From: Polytrichum commune
Taxonomy: Eukaryota; Streptophyta; Polytrichopsida; Polytrichales; Polytrichaceae
Direction: 5' to 3'
NCBI GenBank assembly: GCA_950295325.1
Contig: OX485805.1
Coordinates: 36,195,501-36,259,500, forward strand
Length of the DNA stretch: 64,000 nt
Below are positions 10,060 to 21,663 of this stretch, in pieces (within the stretch, counting starts at the first letter, position 1; each line of letters opens with the position of its first letter). Made by a program: the position numbers and the translations under genes. The notes under the pieces are model-generated. The model had not been told where the DNA came from. It did no database searches and worked only from the letters and a program-made list of their open reading frames with translations.

Positions 10060-10565
10060 AAGGGAACATCCAAAAGGGAAATACGTGGAGGCAGAGCGCA
10101 GCCACGTGGCACCACGGCAGTGGCTACACCCGCGCACGCTGACGTGTTCTCGTCCTGTGTTCTCGCTTCTGTGGCGGCAGCCCTCTCGTTGCAAACCCCG
10201 CGGTAAACAGCGCGCGCGATGGCGACCGTGGATGGAACCCCCAATCCCGCGCGAACAACCACGCGGTAAATGGCGTGGCCGATATGGTCCGGCTCGGCCC
10301 TTGTTGATTCCCTTCCCTGCGGATGTGGCTATGGCGATGACGATGATGATGATGGCGTCGGAGTAGTCTGTCTCGCGAATGGCCCATTTCGTCGGGGAAG
10401 GAATTGCAATCCTGTCAATCTTCGCACCAAACCCTGCCGCCCGAAATTCAAAGCAGCCTGGTGCGGGGGCGGTGAGATTGCGGTGGTTGCATAGGAAGCA
10501 AGGGTTTGGAGTTTGAAGTTTGAAGCTCGAAGCTTGGGGTTCGAAGTTCGCGGGAGGGGGGGCAG
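10060..10565 (+). promoter_or_regulatory. GC-rich 5' region of the CRSH-HAT gene
   Basis: A sharp GC- and CpG-rich island in otherwise AT-rich DNA, ending at the first ATG of the CRSH-HAT gene. It contains a GATGATGATGATGG run (10340-10355) and dense CGCG sites. It presumably holds the core promoter and 5' UTR. No TATA box is evident. Long ORFs on both strands here are side effects of base composition. Confidence 0.55.
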
Positions 10566-13500
10566 ATGATGGCAGTGTGTGCTTGCGGGACGGGACTTTT
10601 CCAGCTCCTGCCCAAGGCCACGGCCTTGTCCACCTCGCTTGCCTCGCAGGTAACAACTTATGGTGACAAGTACCAAACCCCTGCCATAACCCCTCCCAGC
10701 CATTGCAATTCCGGGAATTGATTAGTGGCGAATAGGTTTTAGTGGTTGGGGTTTCTGCATTACCCCCATTTTCTTTCTACAAGTTGTATGAGTTTCTGGT
10801 AGAGACTGTATATATGGGCAATGGGTGAAGAACGGGAGCTGAGTTTTGCAGATTTGGGGTTTCTGTGCCTCGTACTCTGGACTGAGCATTCACATCTTTT
10901 GGAATTACATATATGTGAGGTTTTTTGAAAAAATACAGAGTTGCGTTTGCTTATGTTTAGTCCCTGAATTGGGATCGAGAAGTTGAATTTGTATGGAAAA
11001 ATGGTTGTGATTTGCAAATTGGTGAAAATTTGTTTGTGAAAATTTGGAGTTTGTGATGGAGAGTGAATGTATGGGCAGGGGTGAAGAACCGGGAAGTGAG
11101 TCGCAGAGTTTGAGTTTCTGTGCCTCGTACTGGAGTTTGAGCATTCACATTTCTGTAGCTACATGTATGCGAGGTGTTTCGAAGAAAGAGGTTATGTGTG
11201 ATGACGTTCAAACCCTGGATTGGGTTCTAGAAGTTGAATTTTCATGGCAGAATTGTGGTGGTTGGGAAATTTGCGAAGCTGAGGGGGTCTGCTTGTGCTG
11301 AGAATGTTTGGAAGTTTGATTTCGTTTATTTACCTTTTGTGATATTGCAGTTGAGACCAGAGAGGGCATCGCAGTGTACAGTCAGCTTGCCACCTTTTAA
11401 ATGTGATTGCAACTCAGGCCATGGCGGGAGCAAGGGGGTGTTGGTGCGGTCCTCATCATTAGAGAAGTTTGGAAAGAGGAGTAGTTGTAGACGTGGGAGA
11501 GACAGATTAGACAAGAATTTTGGCAGCTTAGACAGGAAGCCGATTGTTGAAGTGCAGGCGCGGGTGCAAGACACTGTAGAGCATGAGACGTATGATAGGG
11601 AAAGTGGGTTCGAACATAAGTTTCATAGGAAGGATCCAACTCGACGACAAAAAAATAGTGGAGGAAAGTGCGAGCGGCGGAGGCGAGTGCAAGTGGTAAC
11701 CAACAATGGGTTTGTGGATCTAGAAGAGCAGTTAGGCATTGCCAAAAAGGATACCAAGGAGGGGAGTCTGCGGTTGAAGCTCAGCAGTCGCAGGAACGGA
11801 AACAAAGTGCAGAAAGATGAAGAAGGAAGGCTGTATTTTGAGTACGAGTTCAATGGAGCAGATGTTGATGATGCTCCCAATCTTGACAGCAGCTCTTTCT
11901 ACTCTGCCGAGGAATTGCAAAGCCGACAAGAAGGCGATGCTGTTGCGCAAGCCGCCTCCCTTTTGGACATTGGAGGCCTTCTGGCTTCAGATAGAGGTGC
12001 GTGTATGATTTTGATGAAGGTAAAACAGGATGGGAATCTCCAAGTTCATATATCATCAACACTGATTTGCACATTGATACAATCACATCAACCTGCAACA
12101 TTGAATCAATGCTACCAAAAAAACATACATAGAGTTGCGATTCTAATCTTTGATTTCCATATTTTAGAGTTGCAAGACTTAAAAAGGGGTTGAATTACAA
12201 GTCGAAGTGATGTTGATTGAATCATTAGGTTAGTGTTGATGGGTTTGCACTGAAAAATAATAAACCCTGAAGGTTATGTATGCATCCTAAACCAATATTA
12301 AACACCGGTCACTTAACTTTAGAGATGCTGCAGGCATGCATGTTTGCACCATGTAATTACTGAGGGGATTGATTACGTTGAGGAACACTTGTGTCATGCA
12401 GATGGACTATCTTTGTTTTTCACTAAAAGTAGATGATCCTGGTAGCATGAAATTATCACTTGTTGGCAACCCTATTGCGAGTGGGGTGTGTCTGAACTGG
12501 ATATGTCAATACCACTGGGTCTTATTCAAGCAATGGCATATAAGTAGGCTTGCAGGGCACAGTGGTTCCATTTTTATTTTGTACATCAAAATTTTAACTC
12601 GAATATTTTCACTTGGTTATAACCTAGATTTATTGGTACCAAGTTTATCCAAATTGACAAGGTTAGAAAGTGTCGGTCTTTGATCTAGGTGGCTCGTGGT
12701 CACAAAAGGAGGTTCTGCCCTCATGTGTCAACGTGCTTAATGACCAATATTTAGAAACCATTGCCATTCATTTTTGTGTTGGCTTATAAGGTTGAGGACT
12801 CTGTGCGTGTGTATAGCGTCTTGCAGTTATTATAAATTTTTAGTCTTGTAATAAGTCCTCATACAGTAGCTGAGTGACTCTTCAGGATGATTTGCCTCAA
12901 GACCAATAGGTTTTGCAGAACATTTTAGGGAGATGTTTTATTCAACTAAGGTACTGTACCTATTGTAGACAATATGGCGAGTTTGGGTACTTAAGAGTGA
13001 TTTAATTTCTATGCTGATTATCTTGTTGGATTAGCAATTCAAAGTGGATTTTCAAAGCCATGCAACTAAATTTTTCTAATCATGACCCATTGTGGTCACA
13101 AACGGGCATCCATTTGTGCCACCCATCTTGGTCATGCCCCACCTTTTGCATGGCATAAAGTGCTTCTTGAATAATCTATCATGATCTTGTGTAACACCTC
13201 ATGATTGTGAGAATGTGGGGCCATAAGTTACATGCCACACATTCTTCCAATGCCTTGTACATAGTTCATTGAAGTGTAAAATTGGCAAACTCATGGCCTT
13301 ACCTATGTTGGAGCCTCCACTCACTTATTTATGTCACGGTGTGCCACACAGTGGGCTTGCCATGTGTGCACATAGGTCATGGTATACCTCCACTTGGTTT
13401 ATATTATTTTAACACATGCTTTGTGTTCTACTATACCCTTGAATTCAGGTGTATACAATAGGTCATCAACTGAGATAGGTGCATTGACCCTTTCCAACTT

Positions 13501-16500
13501 ACTTACAAAGAAATGTGGTTTATCACTGAGATGTTGTTATTGTTGGCGACAGAGATTGGAGAGAGCCCAAGGGAAGTACTATCTCATCCGGTGGAATATG
13601 AATCGGAAGAAGGATTGGGTGATGAGGAGGGTTTGAGTGATGAAGAAGCAGATACTTGGATTGACGTGGGATTGCAGCCAACGAAAGGTCTCTTAGACTC
13701 TCCAGGGGGTCAAAGGGTTGCTGAGCTAGTGGGTGCATGGGATGGATTAGCAGGAAGACTCCCACCCGATTTTGGGTCCAGTGGCAGCTCCTCTCTCTTG
13801 TTAGCTGCTTTGAAGCTTACTGTCAGTACACTCCAGCATGCCCCCCCTGTTGAAGATGGGCGCAACCCCCTGTCTCTCGCACTCTCTGTTGCATATATTC
13901 TTGCTGATCTTCGGGTGAGATATTCTTTGTATGTTGAAATTCAACTGTATAATGTCTAGACCTTCAAAGGTTTGTAGTTGGCACGTTTCAGTTTCTAGGA
14001 TCTTCTTTATGCATCAGAGGGATCTTTCTGAGGAGATTTATGAGAGATGCTCAACTACAAGTACCTGACTAAGGTGAGCAGGCCTAATTTTGTTACTTAT
14101 CTTAATCGGACACCCATATCTAAGTGATGGGTGGTTGGGGGCAGAGCTAAGAACAAACACCAGAAAGACATGTGTTCAAAAGAAATTGGACTATGTGCTA
14201 AAAATATGTTAATCATTCTAGGCTCAATAGCCAAACATAATTGGGGGGACCTATACATGGCCTTCTTATGATTCACTGTCAATGGACTTTGATAATGCCT
14301 AACAACTTGTGCATACAAAAATCTCAACTTGCGCATCTGAGCAGTATAACGTAGCAAACAGCAAAAAGTAACCAAATAAGGCCCATCTACATTATAGTTA
14401 CTATTTGAAAATTTGTTCCAAAGATATGCATGCATATATATATATATCCAGTTTGCATGTACATGGTGGGTCCTTTTGAACATTGGCTGGGGGGTTCTTA
14501 ATTTGGACAGAACCTGTCAGGAGGGTGAGATAGCAGAGAAGTTGTAAGACAAGAAATGTAGGACTTGTGCCAAGTGGCAGCTGGCCTCTTTGTGTTACTC
14601 ATTGTTGTAGTAGCTGTGCTTGGCATAAATCCTTAACAGATGGATGGGGAGGTTATTGCTACCGGTCTCCTTCGCGAGGTTGTTGAACATGGCAACCTGA
14701 AAATTGGTGCAGTGGAAGATGTTATGGGAAAGGGAGTGGGGCGTCTTTTGCACGACTGTTCTCGTGTCAAACACTTGCCGTCTCACTTAGACACTCTCGA
14801 TGATGCATCTGCAAAGGCTGTTCGACAATTTTGTCTTGCATTTCATGATGTACGGGCGGTTGTGGTGGAGGTGGCTGCTCGGTTAGATATAATGCGCCAC
14901 ATTCAAATGCTTCCACGCTACAGGCAACAGATACTGGCACTAGAAACTATGCAAATTTATGCACCCCTTGCTCACGCGATGGGAACTGGCACCATGAGTC
15001 TGGAACTGGAAGACCTTGCATTCTGGGTACTTTTCCCTGACTCGTATGCGTATATTGGAAGCTGGCTAAAACGACATTGGTCTGATGGCGATAATGTCGT
15101 GACAGAGTGTCGAGATCGCCTTCAGGTTATCTTAGAAGATGATTTAGAGCTCCAATCACTGGTTGAAGCAGTGAAGATCACTGGGAGGTGTAAGAGCCGG
15201 TATAGCACAATGAAGAAATTGCTCAGGGATGGAAGACAACCAGAAGAGGTTTTTGATGTCCTGGGACTTCGGGTGGTTCTGACCCCTATAAAAGGGGTTG
15301 ACAATTTAGAAAAGGAAAGAGGTGCAGAGGCATGTTACAGGGCTATGCATCTAGCAACCAGTTTGTGGAAAGAGGTTCCAGGTAGGCTCAAGGATTATAT
15401 TGCAAGGCCCAAGAAGAATGGATATGAAAGTCTGCATTTAGCAGTGAACCTGGGAAATCGTGGAAATTGGTCACCTCCTATGGAGCTTCAGATTCGCACT
15501 GCGGCTATGGATGCGATGGCAGAGGGTGGTCTTGCTTCACATTCTTTGTATAAAGGCGGACTTACTGATCCTGAACAGGTAGACCTTCCCTTGGTGTTTA
15601 AGTTTCTTGGGTGGATCAACATGAACTCCCAAGAAACTTAAACACCAAGTTTAAATTAGAACACTTTAATGTACTACATGAAGTTTCAAACCCCGGAAAA
15701 AACTTGGAATGATTTGAACACTTGTGTGTTAAGTGTGTTGCTGGCTGATTTTGCCAGCTCTCTGTTTGCTTATCTTGTAGTTAAAACCCCTCACTTGTAC
15801 TGTTTTTAAAATGTCAGGCTGGATATCTTAAAGCAATAATGCAAGCAGCAGCGGATGTGGCAACAACACGGTATTCCGACTTGTCTAGCAGTACAGTGGA
15901 GGTCATTGAAGAGAGCGAAAGGAAGATCAATAATGATTATATGTTTACTTTATTTGATAAAAATCAGGATGGTGTGATAAGTGTGGATGAATTCAAGGAA
16001 GTTATAGGGGAGCTTGGGGCTGATGGTGAAGATGCTCATGAGCTGATGAAGCTTGTAGACTCCAACTTTGATGGGTCTGTTAGTGTGGAGGAGTTCCAAG
16101 ATTTCCGTCGACAGGTTTGTCACCTCTTTGTTTGTTGCATCACTCTTGTGAACTGCATGCATCTGTGCTATTTTGGTCATTTTTTAATCTTTTCGAAATT
16201 ATTAAGGGATTAGTACACATAAAGTAGGTCAATACATTAGAGTTAAATGTAAAGTAAAGGGGTAAATCAAGGAGGATTTGGGGAGCATATAGGTAGATTC
16301 CCCCATTTTGAGTATAACTGGAAAGTCTTTGAGGGCTTCTTTTAGTTTTAGGTGCCGTCATGTTGCATCTTTATATAACTAAGAATCTTCTCATTTTCTT
16401 TGCCACCTATATGCACATGCCTTATCTAGGCACTCTTTGCTCCTCTCACCACTTGTGTACTCCCCAAATAACATGAAACCCAAAAAAGGATTTCTAAAAG

Positions 16501-19500
16501 TTCTCTAAAAATTTGTAACCCTTGGATTAGAGCAAAAGGAATTCACATCCCTAATTTTTTTTCCAGGTCACTGACACGACTGTTGGAAGTGGCAAATATG
16601 GGAGATTCCTTCAATATTGTGGTTTTGATCCCCACTTTTGTTGACTTCACAGTTAACTCTACTGAGTTGAATCTGAGCAACAAAGTTTGTCTGCAGGTTA
16701 AAATTTTTGAGAACCTCGCTGGGGTGGATAGGCAGTTCACTACCCAACTTGATCAAAAGCTCCTATCAGCAGCAACGGATAATGATGTAGGGGTTAGTAC
16801 AAATACACTGGAAGATGCTAGCACAACTGCTCTGGATAGTCCAAATTTGCCAACAAATGACCAAAATCCAACATTGAAAAGGAACACGTTAGAAAAACTT
16901 GTGGGGGCAAGTCTCCTTGGAGAGTCTAAGGATCAAAATGCGATGACTGTCGAAGAGGTTGAATATCCTTCTGAAAACTTTGAGGAACAGATGTTGATTG
17001 AAAGGGTTAGAAATTCAGAGAGGGGCTTAACAAGTAGTAGCCGTAGTGTTCAAAGTGTGGCTAAGTTAGCAAAGCCATCAAAACCTACGCATGCATCTGC
17101 AGATAGAAGTAGAGTGTTAGATCTAGTGGACAAAGTTGATACACTAGATCTACAAAGAGATGCCTTGCAATCTTCTTCAGCTCTTAAGGAGGTTGAGGAG
17201 AAAAAGGATACTCAGCAGTTAATTTATGAAGAGAAAGACAGTATTGATTTGGTTGTACACGAAGAGCTAGTTAATGTCAGGAGGCAGATTGCTGTGGGTG
17301 ATTTAGCAACTGCACGAAGAAGCTTGAGAAAGGTAAAGCTCACAGCCACTTTTCGCTTTCCCTTCAATTGCTTCTGTTGCTTTCATCCTGTCTTGAGCGG
17401 TTGAGAGGTTGTGAATTTTAGTTCCTGTTGAAGCTGTTGAAGCTGGTATATCCAAGATGATCAATTATATGGCATGGAATCTCCCACTTTGGAAATCAAT
17501 TATATGAACTAGTGGCCAATTTCTGGTGTGACAGCTTACGAAGATACATCCAAACAGCCCCAAGGTTATGATTCACTTCGCACAATTAGAAAGAAAAGAA
17601 GGTACTTTATTTGGAATCTTGAGGCGAGTTTTGTTCTATGCTTTATCCAAGTGGTCAACATGTATTGCTCAATGCATAGCGTTTTAAATAGTTGGTACCA
17701 TTTCTTGTACATAGTTCCAATGCTGCCCATGAGGTTCAACAAGTTTGGGCTAAAACAAATAAGGGTTTAATGTGTTTAGTAATTACAGTCTTGAAGTGAT
17801 AAAATATCTTGAAATTAATTCTTTTTATCATGCATAAGTTATAAGTTACTAAGTTGCTACTGAGAAGTAAGTTGCAACTACATCAATACACTTCATTGTT
17901 TTCACTGTCAACATCTGTCAAAACTTGAACCTGTTTGCACCAAAACATAATTTACCTGGTAAATCTAGCAATTTTGTAGGCACCTATTGTTTGTGGTTTG
18001 AGGATTGAGGTACCAATGTCCCAATCTTCATGTTCCTTAATAATCCATAGTTACACTCTAGTTTGGTTTGTCAAAGACTGATATGAAGTTCCGGTTGTGA
18101 TGGCTTGCAGGTGATGCAGTTGCTGCTGGAGCACTTTATGAAAGAGCAATTAAAGCTTTCAAAGATGATGGGGATTATGGGTTAGATTATGTGAGAGCAT
18201 TGCAAGGGTGGGGCTCTTTAGAAGCTCAAACCCGCAATTCCACCAAAGCACGCTATCTTTATGTGGAGTCTGTGCGAACTGCACAAATGGTAATAGTTTT
18301 GGTATTTACTTTTTTATGAGAAATTAAGGATTTGTTTAGTGTAAGATGTGCGTTTTTAAGTGTGTTTCATTGTCAAAATCATTATGTTCACTTGAGATTC
18401 TCAGCTAATCTGAAACTCTTAGATCTCACTTATGGATCATGCACTCTACACCTTTTATATCAAGTAGTGGACCCAAAATTTGTACTAATCTCTACTCCAT
18501 GGTATCTTTTACTCCTAGAAATATTATGCCATTTGGGAGTTAATGTGGACCTCACTATCTTATGTACTTGGTGTAGTAAGGGAAAATATCTCAAATAATA
18601 ATAATTTTTTCTTACCACAACTTTGCAGGGAGAGAAGAATGGAGTGAAAGAGCTTATAGGAGCAGGTGTTTATGGACTCCATGGGTGGGCTTTGCTTGAA
18701 CAAAAATTAGGAAACTGGAGCAAAGCTAGGGATCTCTTAGAAAGAGCTGCAAATATTCAACCTGGAAATGCAGTTATCCACCAGACTCGAGCTCTTCTTG
18801 AATCACGTGCACACAATTATGCAGCTGCTCGGTATCACTTCAAACTAGCTGTGGATTTCGCACCGAAAGATGTCAAGTGCTGGCAGGTGAGCATAGCACA
18901 CATTGTTCTTGTTGTTGGGGCCTTGTTTACTGGCCATAGCATTCTTATGTGGTGTAGTGGGTGGTCACCCTAACTAAGCATCTTTGAGAGTATACACTTG
19001 ATGAGATTCTTTTTGGCAAGGGCTTTAAGTTGAATCTTGGTAGATGGAAGAAGGTTTTGTCTGAAGATAAGTAACAATGAGGTGTCAATTAGTGAGAGCT
19101 TGTCACTTGACTATGCTTAACATTCATGCATGTAACCAAGGACCTTGATCCTCTTGAAGATATAATTGAAAGAGGTCGTCCTTACACATGCTTAACCCCC
19201 AAGCATACAAGAGGCTCGATCCAGGCCTCTCCTTGCACAAGACCAAACATGTATTTGAGCTACATACTTTCACTATTGGCTATTTGTTGTTGAAAGTGGC
19301 CCTATCTAAAATTAAGTCATTCTTCAAGTGCATTATTCAAATCGGTTGAATAGCTTAATGTTGTTGAATATTTGGTTTTAAATACACAACTTGGTTGCCC
19401 CTTGGATTCAAATTGATCATCAGTGTCACATATATAGAAAATAGATAAATTCTAGACTTGGTGAGTCTCTTAGAAATTGTGTATATAGGTCGTACATTGA

Positions 19501-21603
19501 GCCCCCGGGTCCTTTAAGGGTAAGAATGCTATGGCAGTTGCAATATTAACCAGAACAGTCAGGTGATAAACCAGCATAAGTGGCATGCTTTCTGGTGACT
19601 TCACTCTAATGCTGATTTTTTTTCTGGACTCCTGAAGATAAGAGTCAAGGATGTGAATATTTTGGGTTCGCTTAGATTACGCACTTGCATAACCCCTTTT
19701 TTGCTTCATGACCTCCATCTTGAACGCCACTGGTGATGTAGTGTCCTACTGACGAGATGTGTTTGGACACCCAGGCATGGGCTTTGTTTGAGGCCAGTCA
19801 GGGCAAGCCAGTGAAAATGAGGCAGCTTTTTGGGAAAGCACTTGAAGTTGAGCCAAACAACATACACTCCTTGCAGGTACACCTCATACCACTTTTGGGG
19901 ATTCTGAAAAAAATAGGATGTACTTCATATTAAATTTCTGGCAATGGTCAATTATAAAATTGTATTTTTTTGGCTGTGTTGTTGATCAAGTTATACTGTA
20001 TTGTGCCAGGCTTGGGCACATCAAGAGTCCTTGTTAGCATCAAAGTCATCCATAGATCGAGCTCGCAAGCTATATCAGCTATGTGTAGAAGTTAATCCTG
20101 AAAGTGTGCATTCTTGGCAGGTATTTGTCTTCACACCTCATATCTGTAAATTTTTCAAGTGTTAATTCCAGTATCACAAGATGTGAGACTTTCGAATGTA
20201 CACAGAAAGAAACACTTGAGTTTGTGCATTAAGAATGTTACTATAGTAGCCTGTGGACTGCTGTTATTGAGGTATTTGGACTAATTTATTATACTAATTA
20301 GATACGTGGCACCAACTCATTTGCAGGCCTGGGCCATAATGGAACAAGATGCCGGAAATCTGCCAGGTGCACGTGTGCTTTTCGAAAGAGGTCTTGGCAC
20401 AAATCCAAGAAATGTACCATGCCTTCAGGTGGTTATTCTTCTTTTCACATGGATTTTTTTGTATTCTTTATGTGTCTTTCAACTTGGTTTGCTACTAGGT
20501 TGCTTAATAGGGAGGCTAGTATTTCCCAACACACTTGCACATGTAGCTTACATATTAAGAATCTCAATAGCAAGTCTGATATTTTAGATGTGTTGGTCGT
20601 CTTGTTTACAGGCTTATGCACATATGGAACGGCTTGATGGTAATTTGGAAGTTGCAAAAAAGTTGTTGGTCATTGGACTTTCCTATGAAGCAGAGAATCC
20701 TGCAATTCTGATGGTTAGGCTCATACTCCATTTATACTTGTTATGTTATCATGAATAGAGTTTGCAAATTCAGTTCTCGAGTAATAATGCTTGTGACTTA
20801 TTCCAGGATCCAAAATTTGTCAGTTTCTACTGGTCAGGGTTTTATGCTGAGAATGGAGTAATCCTCTAATTCAACAAGACTTTTGGTCGGGAGTTGGTTG
20901 TTATGCATACAACACCTTGCATGTTGGGTAAGTATTTGGTGCATGTTCGAGTGTAGTGTGTAGGTTGGAATGGAGAACATTCTATATTGTTTCAATGAGG
21001 CTCAAAATCCTCTTGGCATGCCAAGCAGTGCTAAAATGAGTTTGGCCCTCAATGAATCAGAATAGGTTGCTCTTCATTTAAATTCAAACACTGCCTCCGA
21101 GCATGCACAACAAGTGGAAGAAATTATTGATATTGTATGCAAAACAACCATTAGAAAATCTAGGGAATCTACTCCCGACCAAAAGTCCTGTTGGGTTAAA
21201 GGATAAGTTTAATACCTTATGTAGATCAAGCAGTACTGATTAAAGGCATTCTTCTTGTTGGTTGTTACTATCATTATCATTATTACAGTTACTACTATTC
21301 TTTTCTTTTCATTGTTGCATCTGAAAGTAGTAACGGTGTTTTGTGCAGGAAATGGGGCTTGTGGAAGAGATGCTGGGTAACAAGGAAGTAGCTGGAGAGT
21401 TTTTTAAAATGGCTGGCATTGCAGACAAACAAAAAAGCCGTGTAAAGCGAAAGATATTTGAGTCTCGCAAAGCTGCTCCAAAATTCAGGCTTCCAAAGTC
21501 TGCGGATGGTAATGGAACTAAATCTTTTGTAAAAGCTGAGAACACAAAAAGGTGTGCAGCTCATAAACCTAATGATATCTGGAGCTCGAAGGAGGCATCT
21601 TAG
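10566..21603 (+). CDS. CRSH: CRSH (Ca2+-activated RelA/SpoT homologue) fused to a C-terminal HAT/TPR repeat domain, 1379 aa
   Basis: Exons: 10566-10649, 11351-11996, 13553-13914, 14640-15578, 15818-16114, 16697-17332, 17535-17601, 18111-18289, 18629-18886, 19775-19876, 20010-20120, 20327-20428, 20612-20713, 21349-21603; all introns are GT..AG and the phases agree. CRSH proteins make (p)ppGpp from GTP and ATP in plastids when Ca2+ binds. Residues 1-28 look like the start of a transit peptide. The HD hydrolase site is lost (GLLREVVE, R376-E377). Synthetase motifs are GRCKSRYS (546-553), DVLGLRVVL (570-578), DYIARPKKNGYESLH (616-630) and MELQIRT (645-651). Canonical EF-hand loops lie at 724-735 and 758-769. 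Known plant CRSH proteins end soon afterwards; here about seven HAT/TPR units follow (about 965-1330), mostly one per phase-0 exon (AWALFE, AWAHQE, AWAIME, AYAHME), of the kind seen in HCF107/Mbb1. Two separate transcripts remain possible. Confidence 0.85.
10813..11270 (+). repeat. Diverged direct duplication inside CRSH intron 1
   Basis: ATGGGCAATGGGTGAAGAAC at 10814 is matched by ATGGGCAGGGGTGAAGAACC at 11071. Similarity continues through TTTCTGTGCCTCGTACT, GAGCATTCACAT and AGAAGTTGAATTT. Unit spacing is about 257 bp, so most of the 701-bp intron is a two-unit tandem duplication. Confidence 0.7.
14095..14320 (+). mobile_element. R6 dispersed element in CRSH intron 3
   Basis: Begins near GGACACCCATATCTAAGTG and contains GAACAAACACC, AAAGACATGTGTTCAAAAG and TTGGGGGGACCT. 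This order is shared with copies at 45598 and 23030 and, inverted, at 55590 and 61530. R6 is related to R5 in its first 60-100 bp but differs downstream. Confidence 0.55.
15590..15649 (+). repeat. Perfect 22-bp stem inverted repeat in CRSH intron 4
   Basis: Arms 15590-15611 (CTTGGTGTTTAAG...) and 15628-15649 are exact reverse complements with a 16-nt loop, 11 bp inside the intron from the donor at 15579. It could hide or expose the splice donor in the RNA, but there is no functional evidence. Confidence 0.7.
20861..21204 (+). mobile_element. R4: 343-bp inverted-repeat element in the last CRSH intron
   Basis: The ends are inverted repeats: ATCC..., AACAAGACTTTTGGTCGGGAG on the left and CTCCCGACCAAAAGTCCTGTT...GGAT on the right. 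A second copy of the same length sits in ATP11 intron 3 (39323-39665). Internal landmarks TGCCTCCGAGCATGC and TCTTGGCATGCCAA are shared. Non-coding, MITE-like. Confidence 0.75.
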
Positions 21604-21636
21604 ATTGGTGATGGGAATTGAATCACACATCTGCTC

Positions 21637-21663
21637 CTAGTGTAGCATCTGATGCTACACTAG
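21637..21663 (+). terminator. Perfect 12-bp hairpin just after the CRSH-HAT stop codon
   Basis: CTAGTGTAGCAT, a CTG loop, then ATGCTACACTAG, beginning 34 bp after the TAG. It probably lies in the 3' UTR. It is listed here as an RNA structure near the gene end; plant polymerase II does not use intrinsic terminators, so a role in termination is not claimed. Confidence 0.4.

Noticed and set aside
10003-10703. Several ORFs of 60-217 codons on both strands
   Set aside because: All lie in the GC-rich promoter island of the CRSH-HAT gene, overlap one another in different frames, and show no domain.
16583-16696. Upstream extension of the exon 6 open frame
   Set aside because: It is in frame but begins after a decoy acceptor. 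Joining the previous exon there breaks the frame, whereas the acceptor at 16696 keeps phase 0 and restores the family sequence after the EF-hands.
20714-20860. Possible extra small exon (AG at about 20807) before the last exon
   Set aside because: All repeat exons are phase 0 and the direct join 20713 to 21349 keeps the frame and HAT spacing, so no extra exon is required.
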